From an uncultured Flavobacteriales bacterium (GTDB lineage Bacteria > Bacteroidota > Bacteroidia > Flavobacteriales > Crocinitomicaceae), in contig CAMLET010000129.1 in assembly GCA_946479125.1 (NCBI GenBank), forward strand, positions 1 through 8,017: 8,017 nucleotides of DNA, written 5' to 3'. Position 1 is the stretch's first letter; the number at the start of each line of letters is the position of its first letter. The position numbers and the translations under genes were made by a program. The notes beneath the pieces are model-generated. The model was not told where the DNA came from. It ran no database searches and saw only the letters and a list, made by a program, of their open reading frames with translations. This document shows, in pieces, positions 1 to 6,895 of this stretch.

Positions 1-431
1 AGGAACAAATTTTTCCAAAAATGCGCGACGAACTTAAAGGACCGGTAGTTGAAAATGTGAAAATGGTTGTTGTACCTGAAACGAATGAAGAAGGTGGAAC
101 ACAGCATTACGTTTACCTGTTGAATCTGCGCGAAGATATTATGGAAGGGATTATCATTACCAGTAAAGGCTATGGTTTTGATGCTGCTTCAGGTGAGAAA
201 ATTGTTACTTCTACTTTACGTCACAGTCTTGAAGTTTTATTGCCTAACGAAGCAGCAAAAATTGAACCCATCATGGAGGAAGTTTTTGGACTGACAAATG
301 AATATTGGGTAAGCTTTTGGGCAGATGACGTGATGTACGATAAAAAATACATCTTCCTTCCGGAAACCATCAATGAGAAAAATCTGACTGACATTCCGAA
401 GCTTGGTGGCAAAGGAATCATGGTAGGATAA
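1..431 (+). CDS. Small conserved-looking protein of unknown function, probably 5'-truncated
   Basis: I do not recognise this protein and assign no function. The first ATG is at 21 and gives 136 residues ending at a TAA at 429-431. The frame stays open from that ATG to the left edge (codons from base 3 read EQIFPK). No ribosome-binding site sits at a normal distance from the ATG, so the true start probably lies upstream of the window. The product is acidic, has no signal peptide or membrane segment, and looks like a soluble alpha/beta cytoplasmic protein. It alternates predicted strands (VENVKMVVVPE, HYVYLLNLRED, EGIIITSKGYGF) with a central helix around residues 65-90, and ends in a Gly-rich tail (KLGGKGIMVG). 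No clear terminator follows. Coding status is well supported by length, composition and codon use like the neighbours; function is unknown. Confidence 0.75.
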   Translation, partial: EQIFPKMRDELKGPVVENVKMVVVPETNEEGGTQHYVYLLNLREDIMEGIIITSKGYGFDAASGEKIVTSTLRHSLEVLLPNEAAKIEPIMEEVFGLTNEYWVSFWADDVMYDKKYIFLPETINEKNLTDIPKLGGKGIMVG

Positions 432-676
432 TCACTTCTTTTTTGTGTATTTTTTGACAACAAGCGATGCTTTTGTTGAATTCACAGCATTGTATTTTTT
501 TAACGTAACTTGTTGAAATACAAACGATTGAATTACTAAATATTTAGTAATCAGTACCTCCTTTCGATGACAGTAACGAAATGTTAATTGAAATTTGCGA
601 TTTGTTCATCGGTAAAACTATTCATTAATGTAACGCATTGTTTCTGATTAGCTTAGTCATCCAATACTACTGATTT
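432..676. other. A/T-rich intergenic region upstream of the T9SS protein gene
   Basis: This 245-bp gap has no convincing gene. It holds a perfect 20-bp palindrome at 532-551 (listed separately) and a short direct repeat TTGTTGAA at 473-480 and 510-517. A weak stem CAACAA/TTGTTG (458-463 with 473-478) lacks a following T-run, so it is not a convincing terminator for the upstream gene. I see no perfect TAnnTTTG promoter element. The nearest matches differ at one position: TGCTTTTG at 468-475, with a TTG 22 bp upstream at 443-445, and GAAATTTG at 590-597, which lacks a good partner. The promoter of the 677 gene is therefore unresolved. Confidence 0.5.
532..551. repeat. Perfect 20-bp palindrome, possible operator
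   Basis: The sequence ATTACTAAAT followed by ATTTAGTAAT is an exact inverted repeat with no spacer, centred between 541 and 542; the flanking bases (A531, C552) no longer pair. It lies 125 bp before the start codon of the secreted-protein gene. A perfect two-fold site of this size suits binding by a dimeric helix-turn-helix regulator. It is too A/T-rich, and lacks a T-run, to act as a terminator. Which regulator might bind is unknown. Confidence 0.5.
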
Positions 677-3600
677 ATGAAACTGCGCTACTCAAGTAAG
701 GCAATTGCCTTCTTCTCATTTCTACTTTTCAATTATTTTGTGTTTGGCCAATGTCCTACTGCGGCTGGAGACGCAACAATTAACTGTGGCTCTTCAACTG
801 CTTTAGTTGCGCAAGCTGCACCGAACAACGGATTTACATGGTCAAGTGCTCCATGTCCGTCTTTACCTACTGGTGGAACAAATGCATTTCCAGTGGCATG
901 TGATGACTGTGTAACAGGTCAGGTTCCAATTGGATTCACTTTTAATTATTTTGGAGGGAGTTATACCACAGCTGTTATTCAGTCAAATGGTATTGTTGGT
1001 TTTGGACCGTTTACATTTACAGGTTTCTCGTCGTTTGCGATTCCTGCGGGTGGAGCCCCGAACAATTATATTGCGGGTATGTTTGCCGATATCGACATAC
1101 GATATGGTGGAACGATTACGTATCAGACGATTGGAGTTGCTCCAAACCGTCAGTTTATAGTAAGCTATACAAACGTAGTTCCTTACAATGTAGGAACGGG
1201 CGCTGGAACAGGAACGGCTTCATTTCAAATTGTTTTAAATGAAAACGGATCGTTCAATATTATCATTTCTCAATTGTCGGCTAACTGGAATGCTTCTACT
1301 TCAGGAGCTCTTGCAACTTCAGGTTGTGAAAATGCAGATGGTACAGTAGCTGTTCCAATTCCAGGAAGAAATGCTACTGATTGGCCTGGAATTACTCCAG
1401 CACAACAAGATTGTAATACGTTTGCGCCAATTACGTGTAGTTTCTTACGTTGGCAACAGGGTGCAACCATATTGTCAACGAGTCCAACATATAATGTTAG
1501 CCCTACAACTTCAACAACATATACTGCATACTGGAATTGTGGTGGTACTACGTGTACAGATGATGTGGTAATTACACTAAATACTACGCTAACGGCTGGT
1601 GGACCAACGAATAATTCTAGTTGTGTTACACCAAATGGAAGCATACCTTTTACAACTACAGGTTTGGCTAATGGAACATATACGTTGAATTATACATTGA
1701 ACGGTGTGCCTACATCCTCGTCAATAACTATATCAGGAGGTACATTTACTCTTTCTGGTTTAAATACAGGTAGTTATGCTAATTTTTCGATTACCGCTGG
1801 AGCATGTTCTGCAACATCACCAGGAACGATAGCAATTACCAGTCCTGCAACACCAACAACAACCGGTGCAACTGTTTGTCAGGGATCTGCTGCTGCAACT
1901 ATTACAACGTCTTCTTGTGGAGTACCGGGTCTTACAACGGCTCAAGGAGCGGTGTTCAATTCAGGTAATCTTGCAGCTGGAGATCCAACATGGGTTCGTC
2001 CTTATGGCGGTACTGCATGTTCAGTATCAGGAACAACAGTATATTATGATGTTTATTCGTTCTACGTATCAACTGCGGGTTCTTACACTTTTTCAGGATG
2101 TTTCCCTGCGATTGACGGTTACGGACATTTATATCAGAATGCATTTACTCCTGCTGCACCTTGTGGAACACCAGCAAACTTCGTAGTTGGTGATGATGAT
2201 TCTAATCCATCTTGCCCTGCTGACCCTATGTTTACTGCAACGCTTACTCCAGGGGTACAGTACTTCTTAATTAGCACCACTTATAGTGCATCAGCTACAG
2301 ATTCTTATTCATGGACATTTACCGGGCCAGCTGCGGCAACAATTTCTACTTCACTTGGTTCTTCTATTGAATGGTATACGGCACCAACTGGAGGTTCTTC
2401 AATTGGTAGTACTTCACCTTTTAACCCTGTTGGAGTTGCCGGTTCAGGATTACCAAATACAAATACTCCCGGAACTTATACGTTTTACTCGGCATGTAGC
2501 AGTGCTCCAACTTGTAGAACGGCAACAACTTATGTGATTAGTGCTTCTTCTGTTCCACCAACTTCTATTGCAGGAACCGGAACAATTTGTAATGGTCAAA
2601 GTGCAACATTGTCTGTTGTAGGTGGTACACTTGCAACTGGTGCTAACTGGAACTGGTATACAGGATCTTGTGGTGGAACATTGGTTGGTACGGGTAACAG
2701 TATTACAGTAACTCCATCTGCTACAACAACATATTACGTGGGAGCAAGTGCAGGAACGGCTTGTCCAGCTTCAGGTTGTACTTCAGGAACGCTTACTTTA
2801 CCAACTGCGGGAACAACATTGGCTAACAATGGTGAAAGCGCGACTTGTTTGGTTAATCAAAATGGATACATCCACTTCTACCATTCAAGTGGTCGTTTAA
2901 TTTGTTCTATCAATTCGAATGGTCAAAACTTGGGTAATGTTACGGCAACAGCATATGTTTTCGGAGCACCTGTTAATGTTCCTGCATGTAATGCCGCTAG
3001 TTATATGGTTACGGCGTTGGGAAGAGAGTGGTTGATCAATCCACAGTTCCAACCTGCTGCTGGAGTTGATGTTGTATTGCATTTTGATAATGGAGAATAC
3101 ACAACACTTGTTCCGCAAGCAAACGCAAATATTAGTGCCTGGGACGATTTAACGGCTATTGCTGATTTAAAATTGAGCAAGTATTCCGGACCATTGAACA
3201 TGGATAACAATGCGCTTAACAACTGTGTTTCGGCAGGAGGAAGTGGAGGAACAACATTGCACAATCAGGCTGCAAATGGAAACACATCAACAATGCTTCC
3301 TGGATTCAGTGCTTCAGCGAGATTTACTCGATTTAATATCCCAAGTTTCTCAGAGTTTTGGCTGCATGGTATGTCAGGAACAAGTCCATTACCAGTTGAG
3401 TTATCAAGTTTCTCAGCAAGTTGTTTAGATGGAAGTAAAGCTGATATTACATGGAAAACAGAAAGTGAAGTGAATTGTGCTTCATATGTGATTGAAAGCT
3501 CAAGAGATATCAATACCTGGTCTACAGTAGGTGAAACGGTTTGTACTGGAACCAATTCTGTAGGAAATACTTACCATATTACTGATAACAATCGTGAAGT

Positions 3601-3949
3601 AGGAAACACGTACTACAGATTGATTCAGGAAGATACGGATGGTAACAAAACCATTTACGGACCAATTATGTTAACATGTTCATCTGAAGGTTGGAGTATA
3701 ACGAGTCATCCGAATCCGGCTGATGAAGTGGTAACGTTGATGATCAATTCGGATCAGAAGAAAACAACTTGTGTAATTGAATTGTTCGACTTTACAGGTA
3801 AGTTAATTAAAACTCAGGTTGTAAATTCTACCTCTTATCAAACGCTTGTACCATTGGATGTGAAAGAATTAAGTGCCGGACCATATTCAATCAGAGTTAC
3901 ATCGGATGAAAACAAGGTAGAGACCTTAAAAGTGATCGTTCAACATTAA
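677..3949 (+). CDS. Large secreted multi-domain adhesin-like protein with T9SS type A sorting domain
   Basis: This 1090-residue protein is predicted to be exported through Sec and then across the outer membrane by the type IX secretion system. A signal peptide spans about 1-25 (KLRYSSK, then a hydrophobic FFSFLLFNYFVF, then FGQ). Residues about 80-245 form a beta-sandwich module with the PIGFTFNYFGG...SNGIVGFG signature common in Bacteroidota surface proteins. Ig/PKD-like modules lie near 250-300, 303-390, 555-620 and 625-690 (two have the ICNGQSATL...TTTYYV style). A pre-peptidase-C-like segment lies at 450-550 (DVYSFYVSTAGSYTFS...GDDDS). Residues 720-900 form a further module that I cannot name. 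A fibronectin-like module follows at 905-1000 (LPVELSSFSA...TYYRLIQEDTDG). The T9SS sorting domain is at about 1010-1090, starting with HPNPADEVVTL and ending with VETLKVIVQH. I count about 33 cysteines, which suggests many disulfides. The role is probably adhesion or surface coating; no catalytic domain is seen. A small exported protein gene follows after 23 bp. Confidence 0.93.
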   Translation: MKLRYSSKAIAFFSFLLFNYFVFGQCPTAAGDATINCGSSTALVAQAAPNNGFTWSSAPCPSLPTGGTNAFPVACDDCVTGQVPIGFTFNYFGGSYTTAVIQSNGIVGFGPFTFTGFSSFAIPAGGAPNNYIAGMFADIDIRYGGTITYQTIGVAPNRQFIVSYTNVVPYNVGTGAGTGTASFQIVLNENGSFNIIISQLSANWNASTSGALATSGCENADGTVAVPIPGRNATDWPGITPAQQDCNTFAPITCSFLRWQQGATILSTSPTYNVSPTTSTTYTAYWNCGGTTCTDDVVITLNTTLTAGGPTNNSSCVTPNGSIPFTTTGLANGTYTLNYTLNGVPTSSSITISGGTFTLSGLNTGSYANFSITAGACSATSPGTIAITSPATPTTTGATVCQGSAAATITTSSCGVPGLTTAQGAVFNSGNLAAGDPTWVRPYGGTACSVSGTTVYYDVYSFYVSTAGSYTFSGCFPAIDGYGHLYQNAFTPAAPCGTPANFVVGDDDSNPSCPADPMFTATLTPGVQYFLISTTYSASATDSYSWTFTGPAAATISTSLGSSIEWYTAPTGGSSIGSTSPFNPVGVAGSGLPNTNTPGTYTFYSACSSAPTCRTATTYVISASSVPPTSIAGTGTICNGQSATLSVVGGTLATGANWNWYTGSCGGTLVGTGNSITVTPSATTTYYVGASAGTACPASGCTSGTLTLPTAGTTLANNGESATCLVNQNGYIHFYHSSGRLICSINSNGQNLGNVTATAYVFGAPVNVPACNAASYMVTALGREWLINPQFQPAAGVDVVLHFDNGEYTTLVPQANANISAWDDLTAIADLKLSKYSGPLNMDNNALNNCVSAGGSGGTTLHNQAANGNTSTMLPGFSASARFTRFNIPSFSEFWLHGMSGTSPLPVELSSFSASCLDGSKADITWKTESEVNCASYVIESSRDINTWSTVGETVCTGTNSVGNTYHITDNNREVGNTYYRLIQEDTDGNKTIYGPIMLTCSSEGWSITSHPNPADEVVTLMINSDQKKTTCVIELFDFTGKLIKTQVVNSTSYQTLVPLDVKELSAGPYSIRVTSDENKVETLKVIVQH

Positions 3950-3972
3950 GAAATACATTAAAAAGACTATCA

Positions 3973-4326
3973 ATGAAAAAATCAATATTATTACTAGGTT
4001 TTGCCTTTATGCTGAATGGAGCAATAGCTCAGGAACAGGCAACTCCGGACATTTATTCTAAAGAATACGTTGTTGCGAAAACAAATGATTTTTCAAGTTA
4101 CTTTACTCTGGATGAGGCTGGTCGTCAGAAAGTAATGGGAATTATCTACGAAAATAACCAAAAGGAATTAGATCTTGAATCTCGTACGGTTGGAATGTTA
4201 CCTGATGAGATAAGAGAGAATCAGAAAGTACTGAGATTGGAAGTAGAAACGAACTTGAAACAAGTTGTTGGTGAAGTGGAATGGAAGAAGTATGAAGAAT
4301 TCAAGAAAGTTTCGATTTACTTTTAA
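3973..4326 (+). CDS. Small exported protein of unknown function, helical
   Basis: This is a 117-residue protein with a clear Sec signal peptide (MKKSILLLGFAFMLNGAIAQ, cleavage near 19/20) and no membrane segment or lipobox cysteine. The mature part is short, charged and predicted mostly helical. The pattern FTLDEAGRQKVMGIIYENNQKEL (residues 44-66) and a second, similar stretch LKQVVGEVEWKKYEEF (95-110) loosely recall the LTxxQ-type helices of Spy/CpxP-like periplasmic proteins, but the match is weak and I do not claim membership. The start codon lies 23 bp after the stop of the large T9SS protein, with an A-rich leader. The two genes are therefore probably co-transcribed, and the small protein may act in the periplasm on the same process, for example as a chaperone. 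A strong terminator follows 22 bp after the stop codon. Confidence 0.85.
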   Translation: MKKSILLLGFAFMLNGAIAQEQATPDIYSKEYVVAKTNDFSSYFTLDEAGRQKVMGIIYENNQKELDLESRTVGMLPDEIRENQKVLRLEVETNLKQVVGEVEWKKYEEFKKVSIYF

Positions 4327-4348
4327 CAAGGTGAATAAAAGATAAAAA

Positions 4349-4383
4349 AGAAAGGGTCAGTTTAATTCAAACTGACCCTTTTT
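4349..4383. terminator. Bidirectional intrinsic terminator between convergent units
   Basis: A perfect 13-bp stem, AAAGGGTCAGTTT (4351-4363) with AAACTGACCCTTT (4369-4381), closes a 5-nt loop AATTC. A G.T and an A-T pair extend it at the base. On the + strand it ends in TTTTT (4379-4383). On the - strand the stem is followed by a T-rich tract opposite the A-run at 4344-4353. It lies 22 bp after the stop of the small exported protein gene and 18 bp beyond the stop of hppD, so it can end both transcripts. Confidence 0.9.
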
Positions 4384-4401
4384 CGTATTCTAAGCTGTTA
4401 A

Positions 4402-5565
4402 TTATAATGTTCCTCTTTTCTCTTGTTCTCTTTCAATAGACTCGAACAAAGCTTTAAAGTTACCAGCTCCAAATCCTTTTGCTCCCATTCGCTGAATAAC
4501 TTCGAAGAAAACTGTTGGGCGATCTTCTACCGGTTTAGTAAAGATTTGAAGTAGGTATCCTTCTTCGTCAGCATCAATCATAATTCCCAATTTCTGCAAT
4601 TCATTGATGTCTTCTTTGAATTTGTTCATATGATCTTTCAAACGCTCAGGAATTGCATCGTAATATGCTTGTGGAGGTGTTGATAAGAATTCAATTCCAC
4701 GTGCACGCATATCAGCTACAGTTGTAATAATATCATCTGTTGCTACAGCGATGTGTTGAACACCTTCTCCTTCGTAAAAATCAATGTATTCTTCAATTTG
4801 AGAACGTTTCTTACCTTCAGCTGGTTCGTTGATCGGGAATTTAATTCTTCCGTTTCCATTACTCATTACTTTCGACATTAATGCCGAATATTCTGTTGTA
4901 ATTTGCTTGTCATCAAACGATAGGAAGTTCACAAATCCCATAACATCCTCGAACCATTTTACAGCTTCATTCATTCTATTCCATCCCGTGTTCCCAACCA
5001 TGTGGTCGATGAATTTTAATCCAACCGGAGCAGGATTATAGGCTGTTTTATGCTCTACATATCCAGGTAGGAATATACCCTTGTAGTTTTTACGCTCTAC
5101 GAATACAAATACGGTTTCACCGTACGCGCCGTAAATACCAGAACGAACAACTTCACCATTCTCGTCAGATTCTACCATAGGCTCAAAGAAAGACTTAGCA
5201 CCTCTTTTAGTAGTTTCTTCATAAGACTTTCTTGCATCTTCAACCCAAAGAGCAATCACTTTTACACCATCACCATGCTTTTTAACATGCTCACCAATTG
5301 GCGAATCACTTTTCAAAGCTGTTGTTAGAACAATGCGGATTTTGTCTTGTTTAAGAACATAAGAAGCACGGTCTTTTACTCCGGTTTCTAGTCCAGCATA
5401 AGCCAAATCCTGAAATCCGAAAGCTGTTTTATAAAAGTGTGCTGCTTGTTTTGCGTTTCCTACATAAAACTCAACATAATCAGTTCCCAATAAAGGCAAG
5501 AAATCTTGCGCGCCTTCAAAAATTTTATCTAATCCGTATTCTACGTTTTTAATCTCGTTACTCAT
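4402..5565 (-). CDS. hppD: 4-hydroxyphenylpyruvate dioxygenase
   Basis: The enzyme converts 4-hydroxyphenylpyruvate and O2 to homogentisate and CO2, the second step of tyrosine breakdown; it is cytoplasmic and uses non-heme Fe(II). At 387 residues it has two glyoxalase/VOC-type halves: an N-terminal one at about 25-155 and a catalytic C-terminal one at about 180-360. The expected 2-His-1-Glu iron site is visible as H188 (FIDHMVGN), H271 (GVQHIAVATDDI) and E355 (TVFFEVIQR). Other family landmarks are GRIKFPINEPAEGKKRSQI (240-258) and the C-terminal lid GAKGFGAGNFKALFESIERE (361-380). Length and these motifs resemble the longer, animal-like form rather than the roughly 360-residue pseudomonad form. 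The start ATG follows an A-rich leader without a Shine-Dalgarno site. The gene lies 86 bp downstream of hmgA on the same strand and ends before a strong terminator, so it is the second gene of the operon. Confidence 0.97.
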   Translation of the reverse strand: MSNEIKNVEYGLDKIFEGAQDFLPLLGTDYVEFYVGNAKQAAHFYKTAFGFQDLAYAGLETGVKDRASYVLKQDKIRIVLTTALKSDSPIGEHVKKHGDGVKVIALWVEDARKSYEETTKRGAKSFFEPMVESDENGEVVRSGIYGAYGETVFVFVERKNYKGIFLPGYVEHKTAYNPAPVGLKFIDHMVGNTGWNRMNEAVKWFEDVMGFVNFLSFDDKQITTEYSALMSKVMSNGNGRIKFPINEPAEGKKRSQIEEYIDFYEGEGVQHIAVATDDIITTVADMRARGIEFLSTPPQAYYDAIPERLKDHMNKFKEDINELQKLGIMIDADEEGYLLQIFTKPVEDRPTVFFEVIQRMGAKGFGAGNFKALFESIEREQEKRGTL

Positions 5566-5588
5566 TTTTTAATTTTTTTAAAAGATTC

Positions 5589-5641
5589 TCTCGGCTCCGC
5601 TCGATAACCTTTTATTCATAGGACATCGAGCGGAGTCGAGA
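5589..5641. repeat. REP-like GC-rich inverted repeat between hmgA and hppD
   Basis: A 17-bp arm at 5589-5605 (TCTCGGCTCCGCTCGAT) pairs with 5625-5641 (ATCGAGCGGAGTCGAGA), with one G.T/A.C position and a 19-nt A/T-rich loop. It is far richer in GC than its surroundings. The core CTCCGCTCGA resembles dispersed short palindromes I have seen in many flavobacterial genomes; that is recalled knowledge, not a search result. The element begins 10 bp after the hmgA stop codon and is followed, in the direction of transcription, by only a short T-run, so it is not a strong terminator. It could stabilise the hmgA mRNA 3' end or reduce hppD expression relative to hmgA. Confidence 0.75.
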
Positions 5642-5651
5642 TGTAATTATT

Positions 5652-6806
5652 TTATAGCCAACTATATGCGTAGTCAGCCAATTCGTTGTCAATTGCAGCT
5701 TGTGTAAGCTTTAAAGGTTTAAAAGTATCAACCATTACAGCTAATTCCTGCGTCTCTTTTTGTCCAATACTTCTCTCGTAAGCACCAGGATGAGGTCCAT
5801 GAGGAATTCCACCAGGATGAAGGGAAATATATCCTTTTTCAACATGATTTCTACTCATGAAATCACCGTCAACATAGTACAATAACTCATCAGAATCGAT
5901 GTTGCTATGATTGTACGGTGCAGGAATCGAAAGTGGGTGATAATCATACATACGTGGACAGAATGAACAAACCACAAAATTATGTCCCTCAAACGTTTGA
6001 TGAACTGGTGGTGGTTGGTGAATACGTCCTGTTATCGGCTCAAAATTGTGAATAGAGAAAGCATATGGAAAATTGTAACCATCCCAACCAACAACATCGA
6101 AAGGATGCGATGCATAAACCAACTCATGCAGCATGTTTTCCTTCTTTATTTTGATAGTGAAATCACCTAATTCATCATGTGTTTCAATTTCATGTGGTGC
6201 CCGGAAATCTCTTTCACAGAAAGGAGAATGCTCCAATAATTGTCCGAATTTGCTTCGGTAATTTCTTGGCGTGTAAAGCGGAGAAAATGATTCAACAATG
6301 AACAATCTGTTGTCCTCTGTATCGAACTCAATTTGATAGATCATTCCACGTGGGATTACAAGATAATCTCCGTACGAAAAATCAATATTCCCAAGCAATG
6401 TTCTTAGTTTTCCGGTTCCTTTATGAATGAAGATCATCTCATCCGAATCCGCATTTTTGTAGAAATACGAAGTCATTGATTTCTTTGGAGCGGCAAGTGC
6501 AATATTCAAATCGTTGTTGAACATTACAATCGTTCTGCTTTCAAGAAAATCATCTTTTGGAGTAACATCAAATCCTTTGATCATACGGGATTTAATGTTT
6601 TTTCCATCAGCGGCTTTTGGAGTCAAATCGATTGCGCTTTTAACTTCCTTCACCATTGTTGGTCTGTGCGTATGATAAAGCAGAGATGAAAATCCGCTAA
6701 ATCCTTCAGTACCAAAAAGCTGCTCATAGTACAGTTCACCACTCGGTTTTCTGAATTGAGTATGTCGTTTGGGGGGAATGTTCCCCAACTTATAATAAAA
6801 AGGCAT
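5652..6806 (-). CDS. hmgA: Homogentisate 1,2-dioxygenase
   Basis: The enzyme opens the homogentisate ring with O2 to give 4-maleylacetoacetate, the step after HppD in tyrosine and phenylalanine catabolism; it is a cytoplasmic Fe(II) cupin-type enzyme. The 384-residue product begins with the family-typical MPFYYKLGNIPPKRHTQFR and has GFSGFSSLLYHTHRPT at 35-50. The N-terminal domain includes FIHKGTGKLRTLLGNIDFSYGDYLVIPRG (126-154), and GYNFPYAFSIHNFEPITGR lies at 243-261. Likely iron ligands are H300 (PYNHSNIDSDE), E307 and H336 (IPHGPH). It is shorter than the roughly 440-residue human enzyme, mainly through shorter loops. The ATG is preceded by AGGAA with no spacing, which is too close for a normal ribosome site, but the N-terminus matches the family well. 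It is the first gene of the hmgA-hppD operon, expressed from the promoter-like site near 6967-7001. Confidence 0.96.
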   Translation of the reverse strand: MPFYYKLGNIPPKRHTQFRKPSGELYYEQLFGTEGFSGFSSLLYHTHRPTMVKEVKSAIDLTPKAADGKNIKSRMIKGFDVTPKDDFLESRTIVMFNNDLNIALAAPKKSMTSYFYKNADSDEMIFIHKGTGKLRTLLGNIDFSYGDYLVIPRGMIYQIEFDTEDNRLFIVESFSPLYTPRNYRSKFGQLLEHSPFCERDFRAPHEIETHDELGDFTIKIKKENMLHELVYASHPFDVVGWDGYNFPYAFSIHNFEPITGRIHQPPPVHQTFEGHNFVVCSFCPRMYDYHPLSIPAPYNHSNIDSDELLYYVDGDFMSRNHVEKGYISLHPGGIPHGPHPGAYERSIGQKETQELAVMVDTFKPLKLTQAAIDNELADYAYSWL

Positions 6807-6839
6807 TTCCTAAATTTTTAATGAATATACAACTTATTG

Positions 6840-6868
6840 ACGGTTAGATGCAAGCATTCAATAACCGT
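6840..6868. repeat. Compound inverted repeat upstream of hmgA
   Basis: An outer inverted repeat ACGGTTA (6840-6846) with TAACCGT (6862-6868) encloses an inner one, ATGC-AA-GCAT (6848-6857). In DNA this could be an operator with nested half-sites. In the hmgA transcript it would form a hairpin about 35-65 nt before the start codon, right after the T-run of the terminator-like hairpin. Confidence 0.5.
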
Positions 6869-6895
6869 AAAAAGAGCAAGGAAAGAGCTTTGCTC
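6869..6895 (-). terminator. Terminator-like hairpin in the hmgA leader
   Basis: Read on the - strand, GAGCAA (6895-6890) pairs with TTGCTC (6879-6874) around a 10-nt loop, and is followed by TTTTT (6873-6869). The stem is only 6 bp with three G-C pairs, so it is weak as a simple terminator. A competing 4-bp hairpin GAGC-AAA-GCTC shares its left arm. There is no gene on the - strand just upstream that would need a terminator, which makes an attenuator role in the hmgA leader the more sensible reading. Confidence 0.3.

Noticed and set aside
458..478. Stem CAACAA/TTGTTG as a terminator of the first gene
   Set aside because: The stem is only 6 bp and A/T-rich, and the nearest T-run starts about 16 bp later, so it does not look like an intrinsic terminator.
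702..754. Cys26 right after the signal peptide as a lipoprotein attachment site
   Set aside because: The preceding residues are F-G-Q, which do not fit a lipobox (small residue at -1), and the protein carries a T9SS sorting domain, so ordinary signal peptidase I cleavage is more likely.
1270..1644. A 124-codon open frame on the - strand inside the T9SS gene
   Set aside because: It lies wholly inside a strongly supported gene, has no recognisable motif, and is explained by the low-complexity Thr/Ser/Gly-rich codons of the opposite strand.
5589..5641. The inter-gene palindrome as an intrinsic terminator splitting hmgA and hppD
   Set aside because: The loop is long and only a short T-run (TCTTTT) follows in the direction of transcription; hppD has no recognisable promoter of its own, so read-through is more likely.
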